A program made the position numbers and the translations under genes. Below are positions 43,699 through 54,959 of a stretch of 64,000 nt of DNA, in pieces. The notes under the pieces are model-generated. The model saw only the letters and a program-made list of their open reading frames with translations, had not been told where the DNA came from and ran no database searches. The stretch covers positions 36,884,575-36,948,574 of the forward strand of contig NC_030819.1 in NCBI RefSeq assembly GCF_001704415.2, given 5' to 3'. How positions within the stretch are numbered: position 1 is the stretch's first letter; each line of letters opens with the position of its first letter. This stretch comes from Capra hircus (taxonomy: Eukaryota; Chordata; Mammalia; Artiodactyla; Bovidae).

Positions 43699-43871
43699 CC
43701 TTTTTGCAAAATTCAGACTTAAATTGAAGAAAGTAGGAAAAGTCGCTAGAGTGTTCAGGTGTGAACCAAATCAAATCCCTTATGATTAAACAGTGGAAGT
43801 GACAAACAGATTCAAGGTATTAGATTTGATAGACAGAGTGCCTGAAGAACTATGGATGGAGGCTTATAACA

Positions 43872-45829
43872 TTGTACAGGAAGCAGTGGAAAAAAACCAT
43901 CTCCAAGAATAAGAAATGCAAAAAGAGAAAATGGCTGTCCAAGGAGGCCTTACAAATGGCAAAGAAAAGAAGAGAAGTAAAAGGCAAAGGAGAAAAGGAA
44001 AGATATAAGCATCTGAATGCAGAGTTCCAAAGAATAGCAAGGAGTGGAGAAAGCCTTCCTCAGTGATCAATGCAAAGAACTAGAGAAAAATAACAGAATG
44101 GGAAAGACTAGAGATCTCTTCAAGAAAATTAGAGATAGCAATGAAATATTTCATGCAAAGATGGGCACAATAAAGGAGAGAAGTGGTATGGACCTAACAG
44201 AAGCAGAAGATATTAAGAAGAGGTGGCAAGAATACACAGAAGAACTATACAAAAAAGATCTTCATGACCGAGATAACCAAGATAGTGACTCACCTAGAGC
44301 CAGATTGTGGAATGTAAAGTCAAGTGGGCCTTAGGAAGCATCACTATGAACAAAGCTAGGTGACAGAATTCCAGCTGAGCTAATTCAAATCCTAAAAGAT
44401 AATGCTGTGAAAGTGCTGCACTCAATATGCCAGCAAATTTGGGAAACATAGCAGTGGCCACAGGACTGGAAAAGGTCAATTTTCATTCCAATCCCAAGGA
44501 AAGGCAATGCTAAAGAATGTTCAAACTACCGCACAATTGCATTCATCACACACGCTCAGATGGTAAAGCGTCTGCCTGCAATATGGGAGACCTGGGTTTG
44601 ATCCCTGGATTGGGAAGATCTCCTGGAGAAGGAAATGACAACTCACTCCAGTATTCTTGCCTGGAGAATCCCACGGATGGAGGAACCTGGTAGGCTACAG
44701 TCCATGGGGTCGCAAAGAGTTCGACACGACTGAGTGACTTCACTCACTTCACACGCTAGCAAAGTAATGCTCAAAATTCTCCAAGTTACTCTTCAGCAGT
44801 ACGTGAGCTGAGAACTTTCAGATATTTAAGCTGGATTTAGGAAAGGGAGAGGAACCTAAGACCAAATTGCCAACATCCATTGAATCATAGAAAAAGCAAG
44901 AGAATTCCAGAGAAAACATCTGCTTCATTGACTACGCTAAAGCCTTTGATTGTGTGGATCACAACAAACTGGAAAATTCTGAAAGAGATGGGAATACCAA
45001 ATCACCTGACCTGCCTCCTGAGAAACCTCTATGCAGGTCAAGAAGCAACAGTTAGAACCAGACATGCAACAACAGACTTTTCCAAATTGGGAAAGGAGTA
45101 TGTCAAGGCTGTATATTGTCACCCTGCTTTTTTAACTTATATGCAGAGTGTGAAATGCCAGGCTGGATGAAGTGCAAGCTGGAATCAACATTATCGGGAG
45201 AAATATCAATAACCTCAGAGGTGCAGATGACACCACCCTATGGCAGAAAGCAAAGAGGAACTAAAGAGCCTCTTCATGAAATTGAAAGAGGTGACCGAAA
45301 AAGGTGGGTTAAAAGTCAACATTCAGAAAACCTAGGATCATGGCATCTGGTCCCATCACTTCATGGCAAATAAATGGGTAAAGAATGGAAATAGTGACAG
45401 ACTTTAATTTGGGAGGGCTCCAAAATCACTGCAGATAGTGACTCTAGCCATGAAATAAAAAGACACTTGCTCCTTGGAAGAAAAGCTAAGACCAACCTAG
45501 ACCAGCATATTAAAAAGCAGAGACATTACTTTGCCAACAAAGTTCCATCTAGTCAAAGCTACAATTTTTCCAATATACATGTATGGATGTGAGAGTTGGA
45601 CTATAAAGAAAGCTGAGCACCAAAGAATTGATGCTTTTGAACTGTGGTGTTGGAGAAGACTCTTGAGAGTCCCTTGAATCACAGGGAGACCAAACCAGTC
45701 AATCCTAAAGGAAATCAGTCTGAATATTCATTGGAAGGACTGATGCTGAAGCTGAAGCTCCAATATTTTGGCCACCTGATGCAAAGAACTGACTCATTTG
45801 AAAAGACCCTGATGCTGGGGAAAGATTGA
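43872..45829 (+). pseudogene. BovB ORF2, heavily decayed
   Basis: Linker fragments (RREVKGKGEKERYKHLNAEF, GMDLTEAEDIKKRWQEYTEE) and RT pieces (AGQEATVR) persist in several short frames. The catalytic YADD has been lost: the region reads AGGTGCAGATGACACC at 45219-45234, giving G-A-D-D in the corresponding frame. Frameshifts and the SINE make it non-functional. Confidence 0.75.
44549..44757 (+). mobile_element. Bov-tA SINE nested in BovB
   Basis: Sense Bov-tA at 44557-44749 with a shortened head (CAGATGGTAAAGCGTCTGCC), B-box GGTTTGATCCC at 44595-44605. CACACGCT at 44549-44556 recurs at 44750-44757 and belongs to BovB target sequence. Confidence 0.9.
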
Positions 45830-46003
45830 AGGCAGGAGGAGAAGGGGATGACAGAGGATGAGATATTTGAATGGCATCACCGACTCAATGGACATGAGTT
45901 TGAGTAAACTCTGGGAGTTGGTGATGAACAGGGAGGTCTGGTGTGCTGCAGTCCATAGGGTTGCAAAGAGTCAGACATGACTGAGCAACCAAACTGAACT
46001 GAA

Positions 46004-46580
46004 TCACTGTAGATGGTGACTGCAGCCATGAAATTAAAAGACACTTGCTCCTTGGAAGAAGAATTATGGTCTAGACAATTTGTCATTAAAAAGCAGAGAC
46101 ATTACTTTGCCAACACAGGTCCATATAGTGAAAGCTACGGTTTTTCCAGTAGTTGTGTATGGATATGAGAGTTGTATCATAAAGGAAGCTGAGTGCCAAA
46201 TAATTGGTGCTTTTGAATTGTCGTGTTGGAGAAGATTCTTGAGAGTCTCTTGGACTTCAAGGAAATCAACCCAGCCAGCCCTAAAGGAAATCAATCCTTA
46301 ATTTTCATTGAAAGGACTGATTATAAAGTTGAAGCTGAATACTTTGGCCACCTGTTGTGAAGAACTGACCCATTTGAAAAGACCCTAATGCTGGGGAAAG
46401 ATAGAAGACAGGAGGACAGTGAGACAACAGAGAATGAGATGGTTGCATGGCATCACCGATTAATGGATGAGTGAGCAAGCTCTTGGAGTTGGTGAAGGAC
46501 AAGAAGGCTTGGCTTGCCACAGTCCATGGGGTCGCAAAGAGTCGGACACAACTGAATGATTGAACTAAACTGAATATATT
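46004..46580 (+). mobile_element. Second BovB 3' fragment, head-to-tail with the first
   Basis: It begins at ATCACTGTAGATGGTGACTG directly after the first copy's tail and runs to the 3' end (GAATGATTGAACTAAACTG). It repeats the last ~580 bases of BovB. It has diverged separately from the first copy (for example TTTGTCATTAAAAAGCAGAG), so it is a separate insertion into the tail or an old tandem duplication. Confidence 0.85.
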
Positions 46581-47364
46581 CACACAGTGTCTGACACATT
46601 AAATGGTAGCCCATTAACTGTTAGTAATATTATTATTATCATTAAATTGAGCATGTAACGGTAAGGTTTTGTTGCATAATTAAACATATCTAGATTAGTT
46701 GCAGGTTTTTTTTTAATGATTCCATGGATTGGCTTGGTGTTCTTCAAGCCTAGCTCATTTAAGATTATTTTGTTCAAGACCACTTCAGTCAAAATGTCTG
46801 ACAGTTGGTACCTTATTGGTCTAAGAGGACCTCAGCTTGGGCAATTCATTTTTGTTTCGTATAGTATCTCCTGTTCTAGCTAGTCTATGCTTCTTCACAT
46901 GGGAGTCTCAGAGTTCCAAACAGGAACATGGAAGCAAGGTTCAAAATGCAAATGCTTTCTGAGTCTCTGCTCACATGTTTGCTAGTGCCTGAATGGCCAG
47001 GCAAATCATCAGATAGACCACTAGGATGTACAGTCTATGTGGGACAGTGCTGCCAAAGAGATGGATAAAGTGTATGAAATGACTGGTAGACATTTTCACC
47101 AAGATCTACCAAAATCCCTAATTATATTAGGGATATAGTATCCCTCTTTGGAGCCCATGGCACAAAAGGAATTTGTAAGTTTCCCTCATAATTTAACACT
47201 TGTTCCATTTATTCCATTTCATTTGGCATGAATATGTCTATTTTTTCATTTCTAATTGTTTTCCATCAAATGATGTTATCCTAGGCTTGTAATACTATAT
47301 GTGTCCAGTGTACTCACAACGAATTTATTTTGAAAATGAAGATGATTTCCTAGTGATTCTTCTG
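46581..47364. other. No gene; unique sequence
   Basis: No repeat recognised. The short ATTATTATTATC run near 46627 is trivial. Confidence 0.35.
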
Positions 47365-47602
47365 TCTGGATATGTGTATGCGTGTGTGTGTTAGTCACTC
47401 ATCGTGTCTGACTCTTTGTCACCCCATGAACCATAGTCCACCAGGCTCCTCTGTCCATGGAATTCTCCATGCAAGAATATTGGTGTGGGTAGCCATTCCT
47501 TTCTCCAGGGGATTTTCCTGATCCAGAGATTGAAACCAGGTCTCCTGCAATGCAGGCACATTCTTTACCATCTGAGCCACCAGGGAAGCCCCATCTGGAT
47601 AT
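47365..47602 (-). mobile_element. Bov-tA SINE with TSDs
   Basis: Reverse-strand Bov-tA at 47374-47593, with a (GT)n-like tail on the left. TCTGGATAT at 47365-47373 recurs at 47594-47602. The tRNA-like head is complete on the right. Confidence 0.92.
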
Positions 47603-49171
47603 AGGAATCGCTAAATACATAATACTGTAAAGCCACATCACATTGATAAAACTTATAGAATTTTCCTAATATCTGTCACTTGTTACTATGCTGTGGGACT
47701 TATTGCTATTTGAAGAATTGTGTCCTGGTGCAGTAGACAGCAATTTTGCTCAAACTAAGTCACCCTGTCCTTGGCTGTTGCATACTAGTACATTCTCTCG
47801 GCTTTAGTTGTTTCTCTGCTCTCTGCTGTGATGTTACATTGCTTCAGGCTGTGATTCAGTGAATCCTTCAAAAGCATCCTTGGGCGCTCGTGCTCAACCA
47901 ACGTCCTCAAGCTTAATCTAAGCTACTTTTCAGTGTACTTTATTTTTCCATCACTCATAATCCTAACATGTTTGAGCTCAGCAAGGGTGAATTTCTGATA
48001 TTTGAGTATCTGGCTACTAAAAGCTTTGTCTATTGCATGTTATGAAGAAAAATTTGTGAGAAATAAGAACAGAATTTATCCAAATAGCTAAATGGGACGT
48101 TTGTAAGTATCACAGTCACATAAACAGGAAAGGACATTTTCACATCGTGTAAGCTAAAAAACTATAAGGTAACAAGTTCCAGACCAAAATCAGCTTTTCC
48201 ATCTCCTGAGGGAGGCAGTGACATGAGAATTTCAGACAGTTTAAAAAATAAGACTACCAGCTTTCTGGACATGATGTAGTTTTCCACAGCTCAGCAAGCA
48301 AACATGGTCTTAAACACAAACTGGCTTCTTCCTGGAAGATTGCTGCATTATTTATAGTCTCTGAAACAAGGATGATTTTCTCTTTCATGTTGGTTTATTT
48401 TGAATTTTGAAGCACTTTACTCTGAGCATGACCCAAGCTTCCTCTGTTACACAAGTTGCTTTAACTCCTGGATTCTCCTGTGGCCATCATTGCCTGGTTT
48501 GGGAATCCTGAGGCTGTTTTGAATCACAAGAGGTTAATCAGAAGAACTGGTCACAATACAATAAAAGAGGAAATAGTCCTGAGTTTGTAAAACCCATCAA
48601 GAGAACTCTCAAGACAAGTGGAAAGTTCTCAGTTTAGGCACAAAAACTGAGCTTCCTCTACCCCTGTGGTCTTCGCTGTTGTACCCAGCCTGTCACTGAA
48701 ACAAGATACTTGTCTTCACCTTCACTGTGGAATGGTCATGCATGTTCATTATACATGCTGTTGCCACCAAAAAAGCAGATATGGGTGCGTTCTTCTTAAG
48801 AGCATTTTAATTCTTTGGAGGGACTCCCAAAAGTTCCTTCATTTTGTTCTCTGTTGTTTAAAACAGCCCATTCCAAATCTTAATCCCCTCATCTTGCTAT
48901 CAAGTTGGCTTTTTCAAAATCCTTAATATTTATTCTAAGAGATCCACTAGATATCTAAGCTAATAAGACTCTTATCACTGAGGACAGCTGTTTCTAACTT
49001 CAAAATATTACAACAATTAGCGTCTCAAAACTTAAACCTTGCTATACCAATAAGAGCCAACTTTGTGAAAGAGTCACTTTTCACCTTTCTCACTTACTTT
49101 TCTAAGACAGTCTCAAAGATTAAAATGCCCTTTGTTCCTTCAGTAATTACATTTCATTGAATGAGATTTAA
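47603..49171. other. No gene; 1.6 kb unique sequence
   Basis: No repeats were recognised. The 86-codon frame 48666-48926 has no domain I know. Confidence 0.4.
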
Positions 49172-49458
49172 AATGAACTCATTGCTGCTGCTGCTAAATC
49201 ACATCAGTAGTGTCCAACTCTGTGCAACCCCATAGACTGCAGCCCACCAGGCTCCTCTGTCCCTGGGATTCTCCAGGCAAGAATACGGGAGTGGGTTGCC
49301 ATTTCCTTCTCCAGTGCATGAAAGTGAAAAGTGAAAGTGAAGTCACTCCGCCATGTCTAACTCATCGCATCTGTAACCTACCAGGCTCCTCCTTCCATGA
49401 GATTTCCCAGGCAAGGGTACTGGAATGGGTTGCCATTGCCTTCTCCAATGAACTCATT
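49172..49458 (-). mobile_element. BOV-A2 SINE with TSDs
   Basis: Reverse-strand BovA dimer at 49184-49446, with a short (GCT)4 tail. AATGAACTCATT at 49172-49183 recurs exactly at 49447-49458. Confidence 0.93.
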
Positions 49459-49626
49459 ACTTTCTAGCAAAGTGAGGCACACTTGAGGTTCCACCGGACC
49501 CCATCTCTGGATTCTGCTCTGACATCATTCCCATCTACATCATTCTCTCTTTCATATCCTCTTACAACTTTTCCCAATTGTCTTATTTTTTTCCCCACCC
49601 CACTTATCTATCTCCTATTCTTCATC

Positions 49627-49702
49627 TTTATTGTTGTTGTTGTTTAGTTGCTAAGTCATATCCAACTCTGTGACCCATGGACTGTAGCACACCAAGCTTT
49701 CA
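49627..49702 (-). mobile_element. Bov-tA 3' end fragment
   Basis: A (GTT)n run followed by TTAGTTGCTAAGTCATATCC and ACTGTAGCACACCA is the reverse-strand 3' end of a Bov-tA. The 5' portion is missing. Confidence 0.78.
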
Positions 49703-49787
49703 TCTACCTCTACTAATTATGGGTTCTTCTCCCTCCAATCCTCTCATCAGTGATACAATACTGTTCTACTTCAGTGCATGCGATGCC

Positions 49788-49997
49788 ATGCATGTGTGTG
49801 CTCAGTTGTATCCCATTCTTTGAGACCCTATGGACTGTAGCCCACTAGGCTACTCTGTCCATGGGATTTTCCCAACAAGAATACTGGAATGGGTAGCCAT
49901 ATTCTCCTCCAGGGGATCTTCCCAACCCAGGGAATGAATCCATGTCACCTTCCTCAGCAGGAGGATTCTTTACCACTGTACCACCTAGGAAGCCTCT
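49788..49997 (-). mobile_element. Bov-tA SINE
   Basis: Reverse-strand Bov-tA from GTGTGTGCTCAGTTGTATCC to CACTGTACCACCTAGGAAGC. The head is complete. Moderately diverged. Confidence 0.88.
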
Positions 49998-50083
49998 ACT
50001 GTACAGCAAGAAAGATTTCTGTACAGTATATCCTCACTTCCTATCTGTGAATCTGTGTGTATACACACATATGGGTGCATACT

Positions 50084-50407
50084 TTAGTTCATTCATCACA
50101 GACTGGATGCCTTAAACATTTGTTTATCAAGCTAGGAAGTTCACAATCAAGGCACCACCAGATTTGGTATCTGGTGAGTCTCTGCTTCCTGGTTCACATA
50201 CAGATATTGTCTAGCCATATCCTCACATGCCAGAAGTGTCACGGGAGATCTCTTCAATCCCTTTTATAAGGGCAGTAATCCAATTCATGAAGACTCTGAC
50301 CTGGTGACCTGGTCACTTCTCAATGCCCCACTTCCTAACAGCATCATGTTGAGGATTAGCATTTCAGCATATGAATTTGGAGCATTACAGACATTAGGTC
50401 CAAAGCA
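50084..50407 (-). mobile_element. MaLR-type LTR (MST/MLT1-like)
   Basis: The plus strand shows GGATGCCTTAAACATTTG, AAGTTCACAATCAAGGCACC, CCTTTTATAAGGGCAGTAATCC and CAGCATATGAATTTGGAG in the order of a reverse-oriented MaLR LTR. Diverged, with no internal region present. Confidence 0.7.
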
Positions 50408-51925
50408 CAGTGTGCTTTTGTGGTGGGCATGGGTGAGAAGCAGAGACAGTGATGGTGGTGGTCACTGCAGCAGAAATCTACTGTATGGTTTTTATAAGTA
50501 AGATTATTTAAATATTCTCACCCAAAGGAATCCAATGGATCTATGTTAACACATAATAATGAAGAGAGATTCTTTTCAGATTTAATTCAGGAACTTTAAA
50601 CATTTAGTGAAATGCGCATTTGCCCTTTTGGGGCTTTTAAGTACAGAATATTTTGGATTATATAAAATACATAATTTATTCAAGTAATGATTACTTAATG
50701 TTTTTTCTAAGGTAAACTTCATATTATCTTGCTCTCATTTGCTATTTTCTGTTCATCTGGGCAACAGCATTCCCTACCTGATCTGTCATGTACATTTTCA
50801 ATGAGGCTCCCTGAGGTCATTACTGTGATGAATAAAGGAATCTGTACGTTTGTACTACACAGTCCTCACTGAATTAATGAGAGCCATGCCAGTGGGGCTA
50901 AATCAAGCCTATCATTTCTGAAAGGCTTTGATTTTTGGACATTCATACCAATTACCATGTTGTTGTTGACAAGACAATGAGATATCCAGCATAATATTGG
51001 TCAAAATTATTTTTACTGAAGGGAGATGATGAATGTGAACCTAGAAGTACTATGACTTTTTCAAAGGGTAAATTTTTTTATGAAGGAAAAAAAAAATGAA
51101 GGGGAAGAAACCTTATACCTTCTGTTGGAAATGAAACATAGCTGTACTTTGATTTTTTTCATTTCATTCAAACTAGAGTTGGTGGAACTCAGCAGGGTAG
51201 TGTTGGGGACATTCTCTAATTTCCTGGTCTTGTTCTACAGAAGCATATTAAGCTTTCTAAAACATCAATCGGGAGACAAAAACTTGATTTTTGAGGTAAA
51301 AACAGAAGGCATTGCCTTTTTTCCTTCATGTGTTTTCTCCTCTCCTCTCCTCCCTACTACCTGCTGTTCTGTTTCTTCTTTCCTTTCTCTTTCAGACACC
51401 ATAATCACCACATTCTTTCTGCTTACTGCTCTCATTCCAAGTCTCACTTTTGAGGCCCCTGTATGGTTATTTGGTCATTCATTCATTTATTCTGTCAGTC
51501 AGCTGTTCATCAGAGATGTGAGTATATATGGTAAATGGAATATTTGTATTTGATTAACATATTTATGTTCTTTGTATATTTTTATGAAGTAAAAGCATAA
51601 TGACTTTATGATTTGGTCAGCATATAGCAGACATCACTATGAAACAATTTCCTACCATAAAAGCTTACCAAAGATGAAAATTATGAAACTTAGAATTTAG
51701 GAGAAATTAAGTGGAGTTTGATAAATAAATGGGAATGTTTGTTGAGATTAATTGTCCTTCTTCTCCTAAAACAGGTCTATAAGTTTGATTTCGGGATATT
51801 CAGTGGAGTCCACAAATTCCAGTCTTATTTAAACTCTGGGTGGCATTTTTCTGTCTTGAGCTTGGATGAGATGGAAGAGAAAAGAAAAAAAGCTTGGATG
51901 TCAGAGGTCTGAGTAGCCCATCAAG
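50408..51925. other. No gene; 1.5 kb unique sequence
   Basis: The 157-codon frame 51080-51553 is the longest non-repeat frame in the window. It has hydrophobic stretches but no recognisable domain, and nothing in the surroundings indicates an exon. The rest is AT-rich unique sequence. Confidence 0.4.
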
Positions 51926-52127
51926 GGCTCACTTGCTCAGTCCTGTCCAACTCTTTGTGACTCCCCTGAACTGTAGCCCACCAGGTAATTTTCCAAGCAA
52001 GAATACTGGAGTGAATTGCCACTTCTTACTCCCTGGGATCTTCCTGACATAGAGATCAAATCTGCATCTCCTGCATCTCCCGCCTTGGCAGGTGGACTCT
52101 TTACCACTAGCGCCACCTGGGAAGTCC
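51926..52127 (-). mobile_element. Bov-tA SINE
   Basis: Reverse-strand Bov-tA from CACTTGCTCAGTCCTGTCC to CCACTAGCGCCACCTGGGAAG. The head is of the GGTGGCGCTAGTGGTAAAG type. Confidence 0.9.
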
Positions 52128-52967
52128 AATCAAAGCACAAGTCCAAAATGAAAGAATAAGCATTTAACCACTTACTATGGATGTTATGAGTAGACGTTTA
52201 ATACCCAAGGAAACACTGTTCCATTTTCCCCCATGGAATGTCACTTTGGTCCAGGGTCAGGTAGAACAACACAGAGGTGGAGGTCATCTCCATGAACAAG
52301 CCTCTGGAGGTTTCATGGACTTTAGGATCATGGGGAAGATGTGAGAGAAGGACTAAGAGTAGAACAGAAGTGGGTACTGAGTCAGAGTGGGGAAAATTAT
52401 CTTCCAGTTTTCTCCTTCCTCTCCTCATAAGAAGGCCTTAGCAGAGGCATCTGAAGAAGACCTTGGCCCAAGATGTCAGATAAAGAGATCTAAGAATGAA
52501 TGCCCTGGGACTGCATATAAAAATACATGACAGAACATGACTAGCAAGAAGGACCTGAGTTCTTGACCTCACCTCCCTTCTGAGACTATATTGCCCTGGC
52601 CAAGCAGCAAGTCTAATGTGGGGAGGGCAGTTGTCCCATGGAGGCTGGCCAAGTAAAGCCATCGTTATTGCCTAGGATTCAGCCTTAAAAAAAAATCTCA
52701 CATAGATTTTTAACCAGGAGACAAACCCTTCATCCTTTATGTTCCATGTTGGCATAAAAAATAGAGAATGAACAACAGAAGCAAGATTAATAGGTAGGTT
52801 TCAGGAAGTCTCAGAAAACAAACGGACAACAGGTTTGAAAGGTTGTGGTATAACATCAGTACCCCAATACCATAGCCTCAAGAAAAATACGTTCATAAAA
52901 ACATTTGGAAGTAGATTGCTTGTTTCAAACATCATAGATATTTTAACATAGAACAGACATACACACA
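52128..52967. other. No gene; unique sequence
   Basis: No repeat recognised and no credible coding frame. Confidence 0.35.
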
Positions 52968-53169
52968 TGCTCAGTCACTCAGTTACCTCTGACTCTTTTC
53001 AACCCCATGGACTATAGCCCACCAGGTTCCTCTGTCCATGGGATTCCCCAGGCAAGAATACTGGAATGTGTTACCATTTCCTCTTTCAGGGGATCTTCCC
53101 AACTCAGGGATCAAACCCAGTTTTCCTGTGTAGCAGGCAGGTTCTTTACCCCTGGCCACCTGAAAAGCC
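52968..53169 (-). mobile_element. Bov-tA SINE
   Basis: Reverse-strand Bov-tA from GCTCAGTCACTCAGTTACC to TTTACCCCTGGCCACCTG. Diverged, with the tRNA-like head shortened. Confidence 0.87.
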
Positions 53170-53339
53170 CATAAAATAGACACAAAGATGTAAAGGATTT
53201 CAGTCTCTTATTAGAATTCCTGCATTCTTCCCACTCCATTCTACTCCATGAGATCCTAATCTCTTGAATTATCTTTAGCCCTAAGTTACCTGTTTGTTTC
53301 TGTCTTCTCAAGTACAGGTGGCAAGGATGGATAGACCCA

Positions 53340-53520
53340 TGTGGCATTAGGAGAGAACATGAACTTTGGAATTAGTGCTGCAACTTTGGACAAGTTACTG
53401 AATCTCTGTCTCAGTTTCCTCACCTGTATGTTGAGAATAGTAATACTGAACTAAAACCTACAATACAGTGGGGAATAAAGGAGATAATCAATGTATCTTC
53501 ACATTCTACTCAGTTACTTA
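53340..53520 (+). mobile_element. MIR SINE
   Basis: GAACTTTGGAATTAG, then TTTGGACAAGTTACTGAATC, TCTCAGTTTCCTCACCTGTA and GAATAGTAATACTGAAC match MIR in sense, with the central core shortened. Confidence 0.72.
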
Positions 53521-53947
53521 ATGGTAACTTTTGTTCCTCTTCATTAGTTCTGAGAGTACCAAGTAAATTGCTATGTGAAAATTTCTAGTCGCATATCATG
53601 ACTGCAGGTGATGAGAAAGATACAGAAGATGAAGAGGTAAAGGTATTTGTGATCCAAAATTGATCCCAGCCTGAAGACTGTGTTCCAAAATTCAAGTTGT
53701 GAGGGTTCTCTGGTGAATCTGAAATAATGGTTAGAGACAGGATTAGCTGGAATTGCCTGATGATATCACTAGTGGCCTGACTTTAGGTACTCTAAACACA
53801 GAATATAACAATGCCCCTATTTGTAAGCCAAAATAAAAATATACTAACAAAAATAAATTTAATGAAATCAAACAATATTCTGTCTATGCTTACTACTTTG
53901 ATGCTTTAAAAAGTATATTAAATAAAAAATCCTTTAGGAAAAAAAGG
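53521..53947. other. No gene; unique sequence
   Basis: Nothing recognised. Confidence 0.3.
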
Positions 53948-54150
53948 AACTTTCCCTGTGGCTCAGACAGTAAACAATCCACCTCAATGCAGAAGACCCA
54001 GGTTTGATCCCTGGGTTGGGAAGATCCCCTGGAGAAGAGAATTGCTACCCACTCCAGTATTCTAACCTGGGAAATCCCATGGACAGAGGAGACTGGCAGG
54101 CTACAATCCATGAGGTTGCCAAGAGTCAAATATAACTGAGTGATTAGACA
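53948..54150 (+). mobile_element. Bov-tA SINE
   Basis: Sense Bov-tA from AACTTTCCCTGTGGCTCAG, B-box GGTTTGATCCC at 54002-54012, to CAAATATAACTGAGTGATTAG. Confidence 0.9.
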
Positions 54151-54737
54151 CTCTAGAAAAGAAAAATAGCTTTGCTTTGATGGTATATGGGAATTTGCTT
54201 TGTCTTCTTAATTGGAATTTAAACTAAGGAAAGACCTATATCCTTTCCATTGACTTTTATTTCCCCACACTTCATTATAGCTGCTATGCTTAAAAGTCCC
54301 CTATTCAAAACACTTCAGTGAAATTCTGGTTCCAGACAAGACTAAGCAATTGATGCTTTTCCATTTATCCCACTGAATGCAAATATAAAATCCTGAAAGA
54401 AGTCAAGCAACCATCTTAGGACTCTGAAAAGTAGATGATAGCAGATATCCTCACATTCTGAATTAAAAAGTGGGAAAGGACACTCCTCTATTGATATCAT
54501 GGGGGAAGGTGGGACTTCAAAGAGGCATTTTGGGGACATGGAGGGAGATGAAACTGTTTTTCATCCTGATTGTGACGGTAGTTCCAGTAATCTATATGTG
54601 TTAAAACTCATAGACTCCACACACCAAAACATGTCCATTTTGCTTGGTGTTAACCATAAAAATTAAAGCAGGCTCAAGGTAAAAAATAAAATCATGGGCA
54701 AATTCTGTTTCCAAAGGCCATTATATAATACTGATGT
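54151..54737. other. No gene; unique sequence
   Basis: Nothing recognised; no coding frame. Confidence 0.3.
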
Positions 54738-54946
54738 GCATGTGTGAGTTGCCAAGTCACTTCAGTCATGTCTGATTCTGTGACCCCTTGGACTGGAGCC
54801 CACCAGTCTCCTCTGTCAAGGGGATTCTCCAGGCAAGAATATTGGAATGGTTCATCATGCCCATATTCCCAACCTGGGGATCAAACCCGGGTCTCTTCAT
54901 CTGCACTGGTAGATGAGTTCTTTACCACTAGTGCCACATGGGAAGC
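54738..54946 (-). mobile_element. Bov-tA SINE
   Basis: Reverse-strand Bov-tA from TTGCCAAGTCACTTCAGTC to TACCACTAGTGCCACATGGG. A few body bases around the middle are missing (GGTTCATCATGCCCATATTCC). Confidence 0.88.
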
Positions 54947-54959
54947 ACTAATACAGTGA

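Larger units (their letters stand above)
43702..46003 (+). mobile_element. BovB LINE, old, 5'-truncated, split by Bov-tA
   Basis: Sense BovB begins just after the palindrome (TTTTGCAAAATTCAGAC) in the EN-to-linker region and runs to the tail GAGCAACCAAACTGAACTG near 46002. A Bov-tA interrupts it at 44557-44749. There are many small deletions compared with the other copies. A second BovB starts immediately at its tail. Confidence 0.85.

Noticed and set aside
51080..51553. 157-codon frame in unique DNA
   Set aside because: No domain, no splice or promoter context and no relative I recognise. AT-rich DNA yields such frames by chance. Cross-species alignment would be needed to revive it.
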